This document shows positions 1 through 7,426 of a stretch of 64,000 nt of DNA, piece by piece. The position numbers and the translations under genes were made by a program. Each line of letters starts with the position of its first letter. Within the stretch, counting starts at the first letter, position 1. The notes below the pieces were generated by a model. It saw nothing but the letters and a program-made list of their open reading frames with translations. It was not told where the DNA came from and made no database searches. This DNA is from Neomoorella carbonis (lineage in GTDB: Bacteria > Bacillota > DSM-521 > Neomoorellales > Neomoorellaceae), in the NCBI RefSeq assembly GCF_045278715.1, contig NZ_CP136420.1, positions 1,364,001 through 1,428,000 of the forward strand, written 5' to 3'.

Positions 1-38
1 TCTATAGTCATGGCAGCGATAGATTGAGAAGTGTTCAT
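1..38 (-). CDS. tnpC: IS66 TnpC transposase, first residues only (older copy)
   Basis: The minus strand begins with the start codon at 36-38 and reads MNTSQSIAAMTIE before the window ends. It matches the start of the full TnpC at 2684 except for two residues. The flanking sequence up to tnpB is also nearly identical to 2685-2764. Nothing can be said about the rest of this copy. Confidence 0.7.
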   Translation of the reverse strand, partial: MNTSQSIAAMTI

Positions 39-118
39 GCATTAATGATTCGACGAATCGCTTCGAATTCCTCTAGAATCAACCATAAACAGAAAATATT
101 TCTTTCTGGTACTTTATA

Positions 119-475
119 TTACAAGATGGTGCGCGCTTTTACCTCGGGATGGGCTTGGGGCTGTTTTAAGGGGAGGCCGTCAAGCAGCCAGCGCAGCTCC
201 CGACGGCTTATGGTGATGGTTGCCGAAGTGGTATCTTGAGGCCATAGGAATTTGCCCTTCTCCAGCCGGCGGTAATAAAGCCAGAAACCGTTGTGCTCCC
301 AGTGGAGGATCTTTAGTTTATCCCTATTGCGGTTACAGAAAACGAAAAGGCAAGAAGAGAAGGGGTCCAGTTCAAACCCTTCCTTGACCAGCACCGCCAG
401 GCCGTCAATGGACTTGCGCAGATCCGTTGCACCGCAGGCGAGATAAACCCGGTCGATGCCTGTTTCGTTTAGCAT
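119..475 (-). CDS. tnpB: IS66 Orf2 accessory protein TnpB (older copy)
   Basis: A 118-residue protein of the IS66 Orf2 (TnpB) family, which is needed for IS66 transposition although its biochemical role is not settled. The family core is visible: an ATDLRKSIDGLAVLV helix near residue 16 and the CLFVFCNRNRDKLKILHWE segment in the middle. It differs from the TnpB at 2765-3121 at only a handful of residues. It is complete, but it sits in an element whose tnpA is interrupted. Confidence 0.9.
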   Translation of the reverse strand: MLNETGIDRVYLACGATDLRKSIDGLAVLVKEGFELDPFSSCLFVFCNRNRDKLKILHWEHNGFWLYYRRLEKGKFLWPQDTTSATITISRRELRWLLDGLPLKQPQAHPEVKARTIL

Positions 476-737
476 AAAGCCACCAGCGCCTTAACCACCT
501 GAGAAAGCAAGGCGGGATCAAAGCCGGGCTTTACTTCGATGCTGACCGGTCCTACATTAACCAGTAAAGCGTGGCCCTGTTCTATAGAAGCCTGCTCGGT
601 TATTTTTACCGGCAACCACCGGTTTGAGTTTCCCGGGGAAACCGCATCCTGGTTTTTATACTTCCGCAGCCAGTACCATAATTGCTTGGGGTTAACGTCC
701 TCATGGGAGGAGCACCATTCTTTTACGCTCTGCCCAC
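469..737 (-). pseudogene. tnpA: IS66 tnpA, C-terminal part (older copy, interrupted)
   Basis: The minus strand continues the TnpA frame from QSVKEWCSSHEDVNPKQLW to the stop that overlaps tnpB. The N-terminal 21 codons lie at 3531-3596, on the far side of the inserted IS66 unit. Apart from the insertion the frame is open, so inactivation is by insertion only. TnpA of IS66 is a small DNA-binding protein related to Tn3/IS3 OrfA-type HTH proteins. Confidence 0.85.
730..737. repeat. Target-site duplication, left copy (ctgcccac)
   Basis: These 8 bp are repeated exactly at 3531-3538 and lie directly outside the two GTAAGCGTCA ends at 738 and 3530. Eight bp is the usual duplication length of IS66 elements. 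Confidence 0.9.
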
Positions 738-1036
738 GTAAGCGTCAAATACAGCCCACCTTGGCACCAATCGCAAGTATAGGGGATAATCCTCTTCAGA
801 ACACAAGCTGAGGAGGATTTTTTGTTATGACCAAAGCCGAACGGCAAGCACTATGGGAAACCCGGATAGCCGAATACAAGAAGAGCGGGCAAAGCGTCAG
901 AGAATGGTGCGCTACCCATGAAGACGTTAACCCTAAACAATTATGGTACTGGCTGCGGAAGTATAAGAACCAGGACGTAGTTTACCCGGGAAACTCAAAC
1001 CGGTGGCTGCCGGTAGAAATAAGGGAGCCATCTTCT
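738..1036 (+). mobile_element. Inverted copy of the IS66 tnpA end (fold-back arm)
   Basis: This 299-bp stretch is the reverse complement of 3232-3530: the tnpA-side inverted repeat, the leader hairpin and the first 70 codons of tnpA. It stops abruptly where the tnpC-side end of the intact IS66 begins at 1037. There is no second target duplication at this inner junction. The insert is therefore bounded on both sides by tnpA-type ends. Confidence 0.85.
827..1036 (+). pseudogene. tnpA: IS66 tnpA, truncated inverted copy
   Basis: It starts MTKAERQALWETRIAEYKK and stays identical to the TnpA at 3115-3441 through EIREPSS. It then runs into the IS end and stops after VSVK. The last 38 residues of TnpA are missing. 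The upstream ribosome binding site and leader hairpin are copied as well. Confidence 0.85.
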
Positions 1037-1051
1037 GTAAGCGTAAAATAA

Positions 1052-1077
1052 CCCCCGCCTTGCATCTAAGGCGGGGG
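1052..1077 (-). terminator. Hairpin between tnpC and the IS end
   Basis: CCCCCGCC at 1052-1059 pairs with GGCGGGGG at 1070-1077 around a 10-nt loop. On the minus strand it follows the tnpC stop and is followed by TTATTTT. It is probably the element's own terminator. Confidence 0.6.
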
Positions 1078-1088
1078 CTAAAACAAGC

Positions 1089-2684
1089 TTAATTATTCAT
1101 TCGACAGACAGGAGGCAAAGAAGCAGACCACGGCAGGAGTTGATCCAGGGCATCTTTGTCCTGGAGGTCCAGGTTGGGAAGTTTTTCGAAGAGGTAAATG
1201 AGATATTGGAAGGGATTTAACTCGTTTTCTTTAGCTGTCTCTATGATGCTGTAGGTAATAGCACTGGCTTTGGCACCCCGCGGGGTGTTGGCAAACAACC
1301 AGTTCTTGCGGCCGATGACGAACGGCTTGATGGAACGCTCGCTGCGGTTGTTGTCCAGTTCCAAACGCCCGTCTTGCAAGAAGACTACGAGTTTATCCCA
1401 CTGGCTCAGGCAATAGTAAACTGCCTGGCCAAAGGAACTTTTGGGCAGCACCCGGGATTTCTGGGTTTTTAGCCACGCCAAAAAGGCGTCCAGCACGGGT
1501 TTGCTGCGCACCTGGCGGAGATGATGGCGTTCTTCCGGTGTTTTGTCTTTCAACTCGCGCTCTATGGCAAAGAGCCGGTTGCAGTACTCCAGCCCCTCCC
1601 GGGCGGCTACTGCTTTGTTGCGTTTATCTTCCGGCAGGGCCTTTAAGGCTTCGTCGAACTTGCGCCGGGCATGGGCCCAGCAGCCGACCAGGGTGACATC
1701 CGGAAGCTCATTGTAGCCAGCATAGCCGTCAACGTGTAAATAACCCTTAAAACCCGCTAGAAACCGGCGGGGGTGTTTGCCAGCCCGGGTGGTCTGGTAG
1801 TCGTAGAGGATGATTGATGGTCCGTCCCGCCCGGTACGGTAAAGCCAGAGATAAGACTTAGTAGCAGCTTCCCTTCCAGGTTCCTGCAGCACCTGTAAGG
1901 TGGTCTCGTCGGCATGGAGGATATCTCTTTTAAGCAGGTATTCATGCAGGCGGTCGTAAATATAGGTTAGCCAGGTGTTGGCTCCATGGAGTACCCAGTT
2001 GGCCATTGTTTGCCGGGAAAGGTCTATACCCAAGCCTTTAAACTGCTGCTCCTGGCGGTAGAGGGGTAACCCTGCCCCGTATTTCTGGGTCATGATGTAG
2101 GCCAGGAGGGAGGGAGATAGGGGGCTGCCGGGAAGTACAGGAGCAGGCATGGGTGCCGTGACAACGGGAGTGGTTATCTCTTCCCGCTCGCAGCGGCGGC
2201 AGGAATAGACGTAGCGTACATGTTTAACTACTTTCACCTGCGCCGGGATAATTTTTAGTTCCTGCCGTATTTCAGTGCTCATCTCATGCAAAGGACCGCC
2301 GCAGGCAGGACAGACCCGCTCTTCTTCCGGCAGGCGGTGCTCTACTACTTCTACCGGCAGGTCTTCCAGGTTCATCTCCCGGCGGCTGTGTGTTTTACGG
2401 CGCTGGTAGGTGATGGTTTCCAAATCCGGCTCCGGCGCCTCCGGCCGGGCTTCCGCTTCCGCTTCGTTAAAAAGTAAAAGCTGCTCTTCTAAAGGCCTGG
2501 TCCGTTCGCTGGAAACACCGAATTGTCGTTTCTTGCTTAAACGAAACTGCTCCATAAACCAGTTTAATTTAGCGGTAAGTTCGGCATTCTGTTGTTCCAG
2601 CTGCATACATTGCTCTTCCAGCTGAACACAGCGGCTTTGCAGCTCTTCTATAGTCATGGCAGCGATAGCTTGCAAAGTGTTCAT
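1089..2684 (-). CDS. tnpC: IS66 family transposase TnpC
   Basis: A 531-residue DDE transposase that catalyses strand cleavage and transfer for the element. In order it shows an N-terminal coiled coil (about residues 12-50), a zinc-finger-like region with CPACG and CRRC (about 125-170), and the catalytic core. The core carries DILHADET (first D), LHVDGYAGY (second D) and NNRSERSIKPFVIGRKNWLF (E). A C-terminal IS66_C tail reads AKENELNPFQYLIYLFEKLP. Length and order are normal for the family, and no damage is visible. Confidence 0.95.
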   Translation of the reverse strand: MNTLQAIAAMTIEELQSRCVQLEEQCMQLEQQNAELTAKLNWFMEQFRLSKKRQFGVSSERTRPLEEQLLLFNEAEAEARPEAPEPDLETITYQRRKTHSRREMNLEDLPVEVVEHRLPEEERVCPACGGPLHEMSTEIRQELKIIPAQVKVVKHVRYVYSCRRCEREEITTPVVTAPMPAPVLPGSPLSPSLLAYIMTQKYGAGLPLYRQEQQFKGLGIDLSRQTMANWVLHGANTWLTYIYDRLHEYLLKRDILHADETTLQVLQEPGREAATKSYLWLYRTGRDGPSIILYDYQTTRAGKHPRRFLAGFKGYLHVDGYAGYNELPDVTLVGCWAHARRKFDEALKALPEDKRNKAVAAREGLEYCNRLFAIERELKDKTPEERHHLRQVRSKPVLDAFLAWLKTQKSRVLPKSSFGQAVYYCLSQWDKLVVFLQDGRLELDNNRSERSIKPFVIGRKNWLFANTPRGAKASAITYSIIETAKENELNPFQYLIYLFEKLPNLDLQDKDALDQLLPWSASLPPVCRMNN

Positions 2685-2764
2685 GCATTAATGATTCGAC
2701 GAATCGCGTCGAATTCCTCTAGAATCAACCACAAACAGAAAATATTTCTTTCTGACGTTTAATA

Positions 2765-3121
2765 TTACAAGATGGTGCGCGCTTTTACCTCGGGATGGGC
2801 CTGAGGTTGTTTTAAGGGGAGGCCGTCGAGTAGCCAGCGCAGCTCCCGGCGGCTTATGGTGATGGTTGCCGAAGTGGTATCTTGAGGCCAGGGAAATTTG
2901 CCCTTCTCCAGCCGGCGGTAATAAAGCCAGAACCCATTATGCTCCCAGTGGAGGATCTTTAGTTTATCGTGCTTGCGGTTACAGAAAACGAAAAGGCAGG
3001 AAGTGAAAGGGTCTAATTCAAACCCTTCCTTGACCAGCACCGCCAGGCCGTCAATGGACTTGCGTAAGTCAGTGGCACCGCAGGCGAGATAAACCCGGTC
3101 GATACCTAATTCGTTTAGCAT
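2765..3121 (-). CDS. tnpB: IS66 Orf2 accessory protein TnpB
   Basis: A 118-residue IS66 Orf2 protein with the same landmarks as the older copy: ATDLRKSIDGLAVL and CLFVFCNRKHDKLKILHWE. Its start overlaps the end of tnpA by 7 bp, which suggests translational coupling. tnpC follows after an 80-bp gap. Confidence 0.92.
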   Translation of the reverse strand: MLNELGIDRVYLACGATDLRKSIDGLAVLVKEGFELDPFTSCLFVFCNRKHDKLKILHWEHNGFWLYYRRLEKGKFPWPQDTTSATITISRRELRWLLDGLPLKQPQAHPEVKARTIL

Positions 3122-3441
3122 AAAGCCACCAGCACCTTAACCACCTGAGAAAGCAGGGCGGGATCAAAGCCGGGTTTTACTTCGATGCAGGTCTTGCCTA
3201 TCCTGACCAACAAGGAGTTGCCCTGAACACCAGAAGATGGCTCCCTTATTTCTACCGGCAGCCACCGGTTTGAGTTTCCCGGGTAAACTACGTCCTGGTT
3301 CTTATACTTCCGCAGCCAGTACCATAATTGTTTAGGGTTAACGTCTTCATGGGTAGCGCACCATTCTCTGACGCTTTGCCCGCTCTTCTTGTATTCGGCT
3401 ATCCGGGTTTCCCATAGTGCTTGCCGTTCGGCTTTGGTCAT
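3115..3441 (-). CDS. tnpA: IS66 Orf1 DNA-binding protein TnpA
   Basis: A 108-residue TnpA with an N-terminal helix-turn-helix-like region (SVREWCATHEDVNPKQLWYWLRKYK). It is the first gene of the element and sits about 90 bp inside the tnpA-side end. Its ribosome binding site (minus-strand GAGGAGG) is buried in the hairpin at 3449-3480. This is the complete version of the two broken copies at 469-737/3531-3596 and 827-1036. Confidence 0.92.
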   Translation of the reverse strand: MTKAERQALWETRIAEYKKSGQSVREWCATHEDVNPKQLWYWLRKYKNQDVVYPGNSNRWLPVEIREPSSGVQGNSLLVRIGKTCIEVKPGFDPALLSQVVKVLVALC

Positions 3442-3448
3442 AACAAAA

Positions 3449-3480
3449 AATCCTCCTCAGCTTGTGTTCTGAAGAGGATT
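3449..3480 (-). promoter_or_regulatory. Leader hairpin masking the tnpA ribosome binding site
   Basis: AATCCTCCTCAG (3449-3460) pairs over 12 positions with CTGAAGAGGATT (3469-3480), with one G-U pair. The minus-strand GAGGAGG that should start tnpA translation lies in one arm. The older IS66 has a counterpart at 3601-3633 with changed bases but kept pairing. Such hairpins in other IS elements block translation of read-through transcripts; the same role here is inferred. Confidence 0.6.
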
Positions 3481-3530
3481 ATCCCCTATACTTGCGATTG
3501 GTGCCAAGGTGGGCTGTATTTGACGCTTAC

Positions 3531-3596
3531 CTGCCCACTCTTCTTGTATTCAGCTATCCGGGTTTCCCATAGTGCTTGCCGTTCGGCTTTGGTCAT
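3531..3596 (-). pseudogene. tnpA: IS66 tnpA, N-terminal part (older copy)
   Basis: The start codon is at 3594-3596 and the frame reads MTKAERQALWETRIAEYKKS up to the insertion point. Bases 3531-3538 are the right copy of the target duplication ctgcccac. The remainder of the gene is at 469-737. Confidence 0.85.
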
Positions 3597-3682
3597 AAAA
3601 AATCCCCCTCCATTGATGTTCTTGAGGGAGATTATCCTATAAATGTTGCTTTGGTGCTAGGTGGGTTGGGTTTGACGCTTAC

Positions 3683-3880
3683 GGATACCCCACAGCAATA
3701 CCCGGAGAATATGGCCGCGTTGCCAGTGGGCCATTTCGTGTGCGATTACGGCTTCTACTTCATCGAGGGGATAATCGGCCAGCAGGGTATCATAGGGAAC
3801 GATGCGTTTGGTAGTTCCCAGGCCGGTGAAATAGGCATTTGTTTATAGGGTCCGGTGGTAGGCATTCATGATCTCACTAA
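3683..3880 (-). pseudogene. Fragment of an M48 peptidase gene
   Basis: This stretch begins exactly at the outer end of the older IS66 and matches the M48 peptidase gene from 18670 onward. Fewer than ten differences occur over the first 160 bp, and the match becomes looser up to about 3880. The minus strand still encodes VIAHEMAHWQRGHILR, with the HExxH zinc motif. Both ends of the gene are missing. It is a partial duplicate truncated by, or carried with, the insertion sequence. Confidence 0.8.
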
Positions 3881-4081
3881 CTTATTGCATAATCATTTTC
3901 AACCGTCTTCTTTTTTAGTATTAGTTTGGGATAATTTAGAAAAACAATAAGAAACTACTTGCTTCTGTTTCCATCTCGATATAGACACCCTTGCTTTTTG
4001 CTATTAGACTGGTGCTACCTCGCCTGCGGTGGACTTTCATCATCAAGTCAACGCTCATGCTGACATAAAGAGGAAATCACA

Positions 4082-5479
4082 TTATTTGGCGGGAGTTCCT
4101 TTGTCTTTAGCATAATAGGTTCCTAACTTGCGGTAAAGCCGTGAACGCGGTATTTTTAAAATAGAAGCTGCCTTTCGTTTATTAAAGTGGGTCTTTTCCA
4201 GTGTTTTCATGATTATTTCCTGTTCTACCTGCTCCAGAATATTATCTAATCCCATACCTTCAGTTTTTTTAGGCATCTGAACGTTACTTAATATTTCTAC
4301 CGGTAAATCCTCTAGTTGTATTATTTCGCTCTCTGTTTTAAGAGCTAGCCGATCAATAAGGAAACGTAATTCCCTGATATTACCAGGCCACTGGTAGTCG
4401 AGTAAAGCTTTTAAACATTCATCGCTCATGCGACGATAAATCCCTGTTTCATGATAGAGCTTAGATAAAAAATGCTCAATTAACAAGGGGATATCTTCTG
4501 GATGTTCTCTCAAGGGAGGTATATTAAGATTAAATACATTCAAACGGTAGTAAAGGTCCTTGCGGAACTTCCCTTCCTTTATTAACTGTTTCAGGTTACA
4601 GTTGGTCGCGGCTATTACTCTGACGTCAACAATTTCCGGCCTTGAAGATCCTAATCTTTCAACTTCTCGCTCCTGGAGGACTCGTAAGATTTTGGCCTGC
4701 ATATTGAGGGGCATGTCGCCTATTTCATCAAGAAAAATTGTGCCACCGTTAGCTAGCTGAAATTTACCTAATCTGCCACCCCGTACGGCACCGGTAAACG
4801 CACCTTCTTCATAACCAAAAAGCTCTGCCTCAAGAAGATTCTCCGGAATAGCCGCACAATTTACTGCTATAAATGGTTCTTCTTTACTTTCGCTTTCCAT
4901 ATGGATGGCATGGGCCCATAACTCTTTACCCACTCCCGTCTCACCAGTAATGAGAACATTCATCCTGGTACGGGCAATTTTTTTAACTTGTTGTTTTAGT
5001 TGGTGTATAATATTACTTTCCCCTATTATGTCCTGCAGCGTATATTTTGCACATAAAATGTTTTTTAACTCACTCTGGTAAGCACGTAATTTTCCTGCTA
5101 GGAGATGATTCTCTTGGACTAGGCGGGCCATATCTTGAATATCTTTAAATAATACCATTCCGAGACAACCAATTACTTTATCATTGTGATAGATTGGGAT
5201 CCTATGCACCAGCCCTTTACTGTTTCTATATTGGTGCGGGCAGGCAATTTCCGGCTTCCCGGTCTTTAAAACTAGCGGCAGACGAGAACCTTTGATTATT
5301 TTTTCCACCGGTTGGTTTATTGCTGTGGCCTGATCTATGCCCAGAAAATTAGCATAGGCCTTGTTTAAAGCAACAACTCTTCCCTCATTATTAATAACCA
5401 CCATGGGAATCGGAAGATAGTCGGCTATTTCACCCCATGTTTCCAGAGATGGAACAGGTGAGTTTTGCATTATCTCCAT
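4082..5479 (-). CDS. Sigma-54-dependent transcriptional activator with PAS domain
   Basis: A 465-residue bacterial enhancer-binding protein. An N-terminal PAS domain (about residues 15-110) probably senses a small molecule or redox signal. The central AAA+ domain has Walker A GETGVGKE (about 179), the sigma-54 contact loop GAFTGA (about 226) and Walker B GGTIFLDEIGDM. A Fis-type helix-turn-helix (KRKAASILKIPRSRLYRKL) closes the protein. Such proteins drive open-complex formation by sigma-54 polymerase. It lies downstream of a catabolic operon whose promoter matches sigma-54, separated only by an IS3 element, so it is the likely local regulator. It has no receiver domain. Confidence 0.92.
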   Translation of the reverse strand: MEIMQNSPVPSLETWGEIADYLPIPMVVINNEGRVVALNKAYANFLGIDQATAINQPVEKIIKGSRLPLVLKTGKPEIACPHQYRNSKGLVHRIPIYHNDKVIGCLGMVLFKDIQDMARLVQENHLLAGKLRAYQSELKNILCAKYTLQDIIGESNIIHQLKQQVKKIARTRMNVLITGETGVGKELWAHAIHMESESKEEPFIAVNCAAIPENLLEAELFGYEEGAFTGAVRGGRLGKFQLANGGTIFLDEIGDMPLNMQAKILRVLQEREVERLGSSRPEIVDVRVIAATNCNLKQLIKEGKFRKDLYYRLNVFNLNIPPLREHPEDIPLLIEHFLSKLYHETGIYRRMSDECLKALLDYQWPGNIRELRFLIDRLALKTESEIIQLEDLPVEILSNVQMPKKTEGMGLDNILEQVEQEIIMKTLEKTHFNKRKAASILKIPRSRLYRKLGTYYAKDKGTPAK

Positions 5480-5851
5480 AAATCACCATCACCCTACGGG
5501 CACTTAGAATTGTGAAATCAATAATTTGATTCTTCGTCTTACAAAATAATCCTTCCTCTAGCTTTCTTCCCAGTGACGTTTAATCATTTGAACAGACTGA
5601 ACTACCGGTTGCAGGCGGCAACGGTTTTGCCAAAAATACCACTATTTGAAATTACACATTGCTACTCTCCCGATTTTGTAAACCTGAATGACCACCTTTA
5701 TGCGATAGGCTTAGTTTTTAGCTAGTTCCACCTGACAAAGTCCACTCTCTGCAATACTTAATGGTAAATGTTATTTTTGGGTGTAGTCCAAGTAGATTTC
5801 CAACCTGTATCGATATAGGCTCTGACACTAATGTGGTACGCATCCTCGACG
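5480..5851. other. Non-coding stretch between activator gene and IS3 element
   Basis: AT-rich, with no convincing reading frame. A short inverted repeat (ggttgc..gcaac, about 5606-5621) lies about 130 bp upstream of the activator start and could be an operator. I see no clear promoter. Confidence 0.4.
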
Positions 5852-5881
5852 TGGACTTCCCCCGGTTAATTGGACACCAAC

Positions 5882-6759
5882 TTAAGCCACTTTTATCAGG
5901 TTCTCATAGTTTTTCTCGAATTCTTCCGATGTCTCATACCCAAGGGCTGAATGCAGCCTGAGACGGTTGTAAAAACCTCGATGTACTCAAAGATTTCCAC
6001 TCTGGCTTCTGCTCGGGTTTTAAAACGGCGATGGTAGACGAATTCCGTCTTCAGTGTCTTGAAGAAGCTTTCCATAGGGGAATTATCCCAACAATCTCCC
6101 TTGCGGCTCATGGAACAGATAAAACCATAGTGCCGGAGCAGTTGCTGATAATCGTAGCTCGCATACTGACTGCCGCGGTCGGAATGGATGACCAGCCCCC
6201 GGCCGGGACGGCGGTTGGTGATGGCCATATGCAGCGCCTCGATGACCAGTTCCCGGGTCAGATATTTCTGCATCGAATAACCCACAATCCTTTTAGAATG
6301 GAGGTCCATGACCGCCGCCAGGTACAGCCAACCCTCATCGGTGTTGATATACGTGATATCCGTTACCCAGCTCGTATTGGGGTTATTAGCAGTAAACTCC
6401 CTGTTTAAGATGTTTTCGGCCACCGGTAGGTTGTGCTTGGAGTCGGTGGTCACCTTGAATTTGCGTTTTTGGATAGCCTGGACCCCCGCTTCTCGCATCA
6501 GTCGTTCGACCCTCTTTTTACCGCAGTGGATACCCTCCCTGCCCAGTTGCTTATGGATGCGGGGACTACCATACGTTTTCCGGCTCTTGTTGTAGATATT
6601 CACGATTTGTTCCTTGATAATTTCATCTTGTATCCTGCGTTGGCTTACGGGCCTTTTTAGCCACCGGTAATATCCTGTCCGGGACACCTTTAAAACTCGG
6701 CACATCGTCTCGACACGGAAAGTTCCCGTGTGCTCCCGGATAAACCGATATTTCATTTC
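5882..6759 (-). pseudogene. IS3 OrfB transposase, frameshifted near the C-terminus
   Basis: The integrase core is present: VTDITYINTDEGW (first D), VIHSDRGSQYAS (second D) and ESFFKTLKTE (catalytic E), after an HTH_21-like N-terminal part. In the last 35 codons the frame is lost at GAGGTTTTTACAACC. One more T restores the usual ending (YNRLRLHSALGYETSEEF) and a stop at 5882-5884. As it stands the protein ends out of frame at 5896. The OrfA-OrfB fusion would form by -1 slippage at the A7 run near 6787-6793. A sequencing error in the T run is possible. Confidence 0.8.
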
Positions 6760-7064
6760 GGCATTTTGGAGAAGATGGCCACAGCTTTTTTTAAGATATC
6801 CCGTTCCTCCTGGGCTATCGCCAGCTCTTTTTTCAGGCGGCGGTTTTCCTCTTCTAAATCGGTGCCGCGCATCTGTTTTCCTATACCGGGAAAGGCTCGT
6901 TCTCCATACTTTACCTGCTCTCTTTGCCACCTGCTGAGCATGCTGCTGTTGATCCCCAGGTCGCGGGCAATCTGGCTGGTAGTTTTACCGCTGGTGCGGC
7001 ATAGCTCGACGGCATTTCGCTTGAATTCTTCATCATATTTTCGTCTGGAATCCCCCATGGACAC
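6753..7064 (-). CDS. IS3 OrfA DNA-binding protein
   Basis: A 103-residue protein with the IS3/IS911 OrfA helix-turn-helix (YDEEFKRNAVELCRTSGKTTSQIARDLGINSSMLSRW) and a following leucine-zipper-like coiled coil (LEEENRRLKKELAIAQEERDIL). It binds the element's ends and supplies the N-terminus of the OrfAB transposase after frameshifting. It appears intact. Confidence 0.9.
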   Translation of the reverse strand: MSMGDSRRKYDEEFKRNAVELCRTSGKTTSQIARDLGINSSMLSRWQREQVKYGERAFPGIGKQMRGTDLEEENRRLKKELAIAQEERDILKKAVAIFSKMPK

Positions 7065-7352
7065 AACGCCTCCTTGCTCTGATTATACACTCATAATTTT
7101 GAGACATTAAAATTTCCAATTCAAGGTCTTGACATTTTACCACGGGTCTTCTGTGTTTTCTTGTTTGCTCTTTTTTACAAGATTCGATCCAGAGGATGGT
7201 AACTCCTTCTGCTTTGTTAAATAATTATTATCCGGTTTCTTGAGAAGCTAAGGCTTTTTGCCCTGAGTTTTTCAGGGGGGACTAGTTAGGGCTAACGAAG
7301 GTGTGGTACTCAAACTGGCTGTTGTCCTGAAACCCTAAGCTACAGTCTAACA
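7065..7352. other. Non-coding stretch beyond IS3 orfA
   Basis: AT-rich, with no reading frame I can support. It includes the unresolved IS3 end and a weak hairpin (ccctga..tcaggg, about 7261-7277). Confidence 0.4.
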
Positions 7353-7380
7353 CAAAAAAGAAATCCGCACCCTGGCGGAT
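7353..7380 (-). terminator. Rho-independent terminator of the fix/acyl-CoA operon
   Basis: On the minus strand ATCCGC-cagggt-GCGGAT (7363-7380) is followed by TTTCTTTTTTGTG. It lies about 45 bp after the MFS transporter stop. Confidence 0.8.
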
Positions 7381-7426
7381 AGTTGTACTAGGATAACAAA
7401 TAGATTAGATTATTTTTGTACATCAG

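Larger units (their letters stand above)
1037..3530 (-). mobile_element. Complete IS66-family insertion sequence
   Basis: A 2494-bp element with tnpA, tnpB and tnpC all intact on the minus strand. The terminal inverted repeats start GTAAGCGTAAAATA (tnpC side, 1037) and GTAAGCGTCAAATA (tnpA side, 3530). All three reading frames are open and the DDE residues of TnpC are present, so the element may be active. The right end abuts the 8-bp duplication, while the left end abuts the inverted arm instead. Confidence 0.9.
1..3682 (-). mobile_element. Older IS66-family element, interrupted and cut by the window edge
   Basis: An IS66-type element in minus orientation. Its tnpA-side end lies at 3682, where the minus strand reads GTAAGCGTCAAACCCAACCC, and the other end is left of the window. 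It keeps the tnpC start, a full tnpB, and a tnpA split by a second IS66 unit at 738-3530. It differs from the intruder in its terminal sequence and at scattered bases in tnpB, so it is a related but separate copy. Removing 738-3530 and one 8-bp duplication restores the tnpA frame exactly. Confidence 0.85.
5852..7130 (-). mobile_element. IS3-family insertion sequence, right boundary uncertain
   Basis: orfA and orfB lie in the IS3 arrangement, overlapping with orfB in the -1 frame. The left end probably starts near 5852 with TGGACTTCCCCCGGTTAATT. I could not find a matching inverted repeat on the orfA side, so the right end near 7130 is a guess and may be truncated. No target duplication could be recognised. 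Confidence 0.75.

Noticed and set aside
5606..5621. Inverted repeat ggttgc..gcaac upstream of the sigma-54 activator as its operator
   Set aside because: Too short to separate from chance, and it does not resemble the AGGACATTG sites at 16138-16223.
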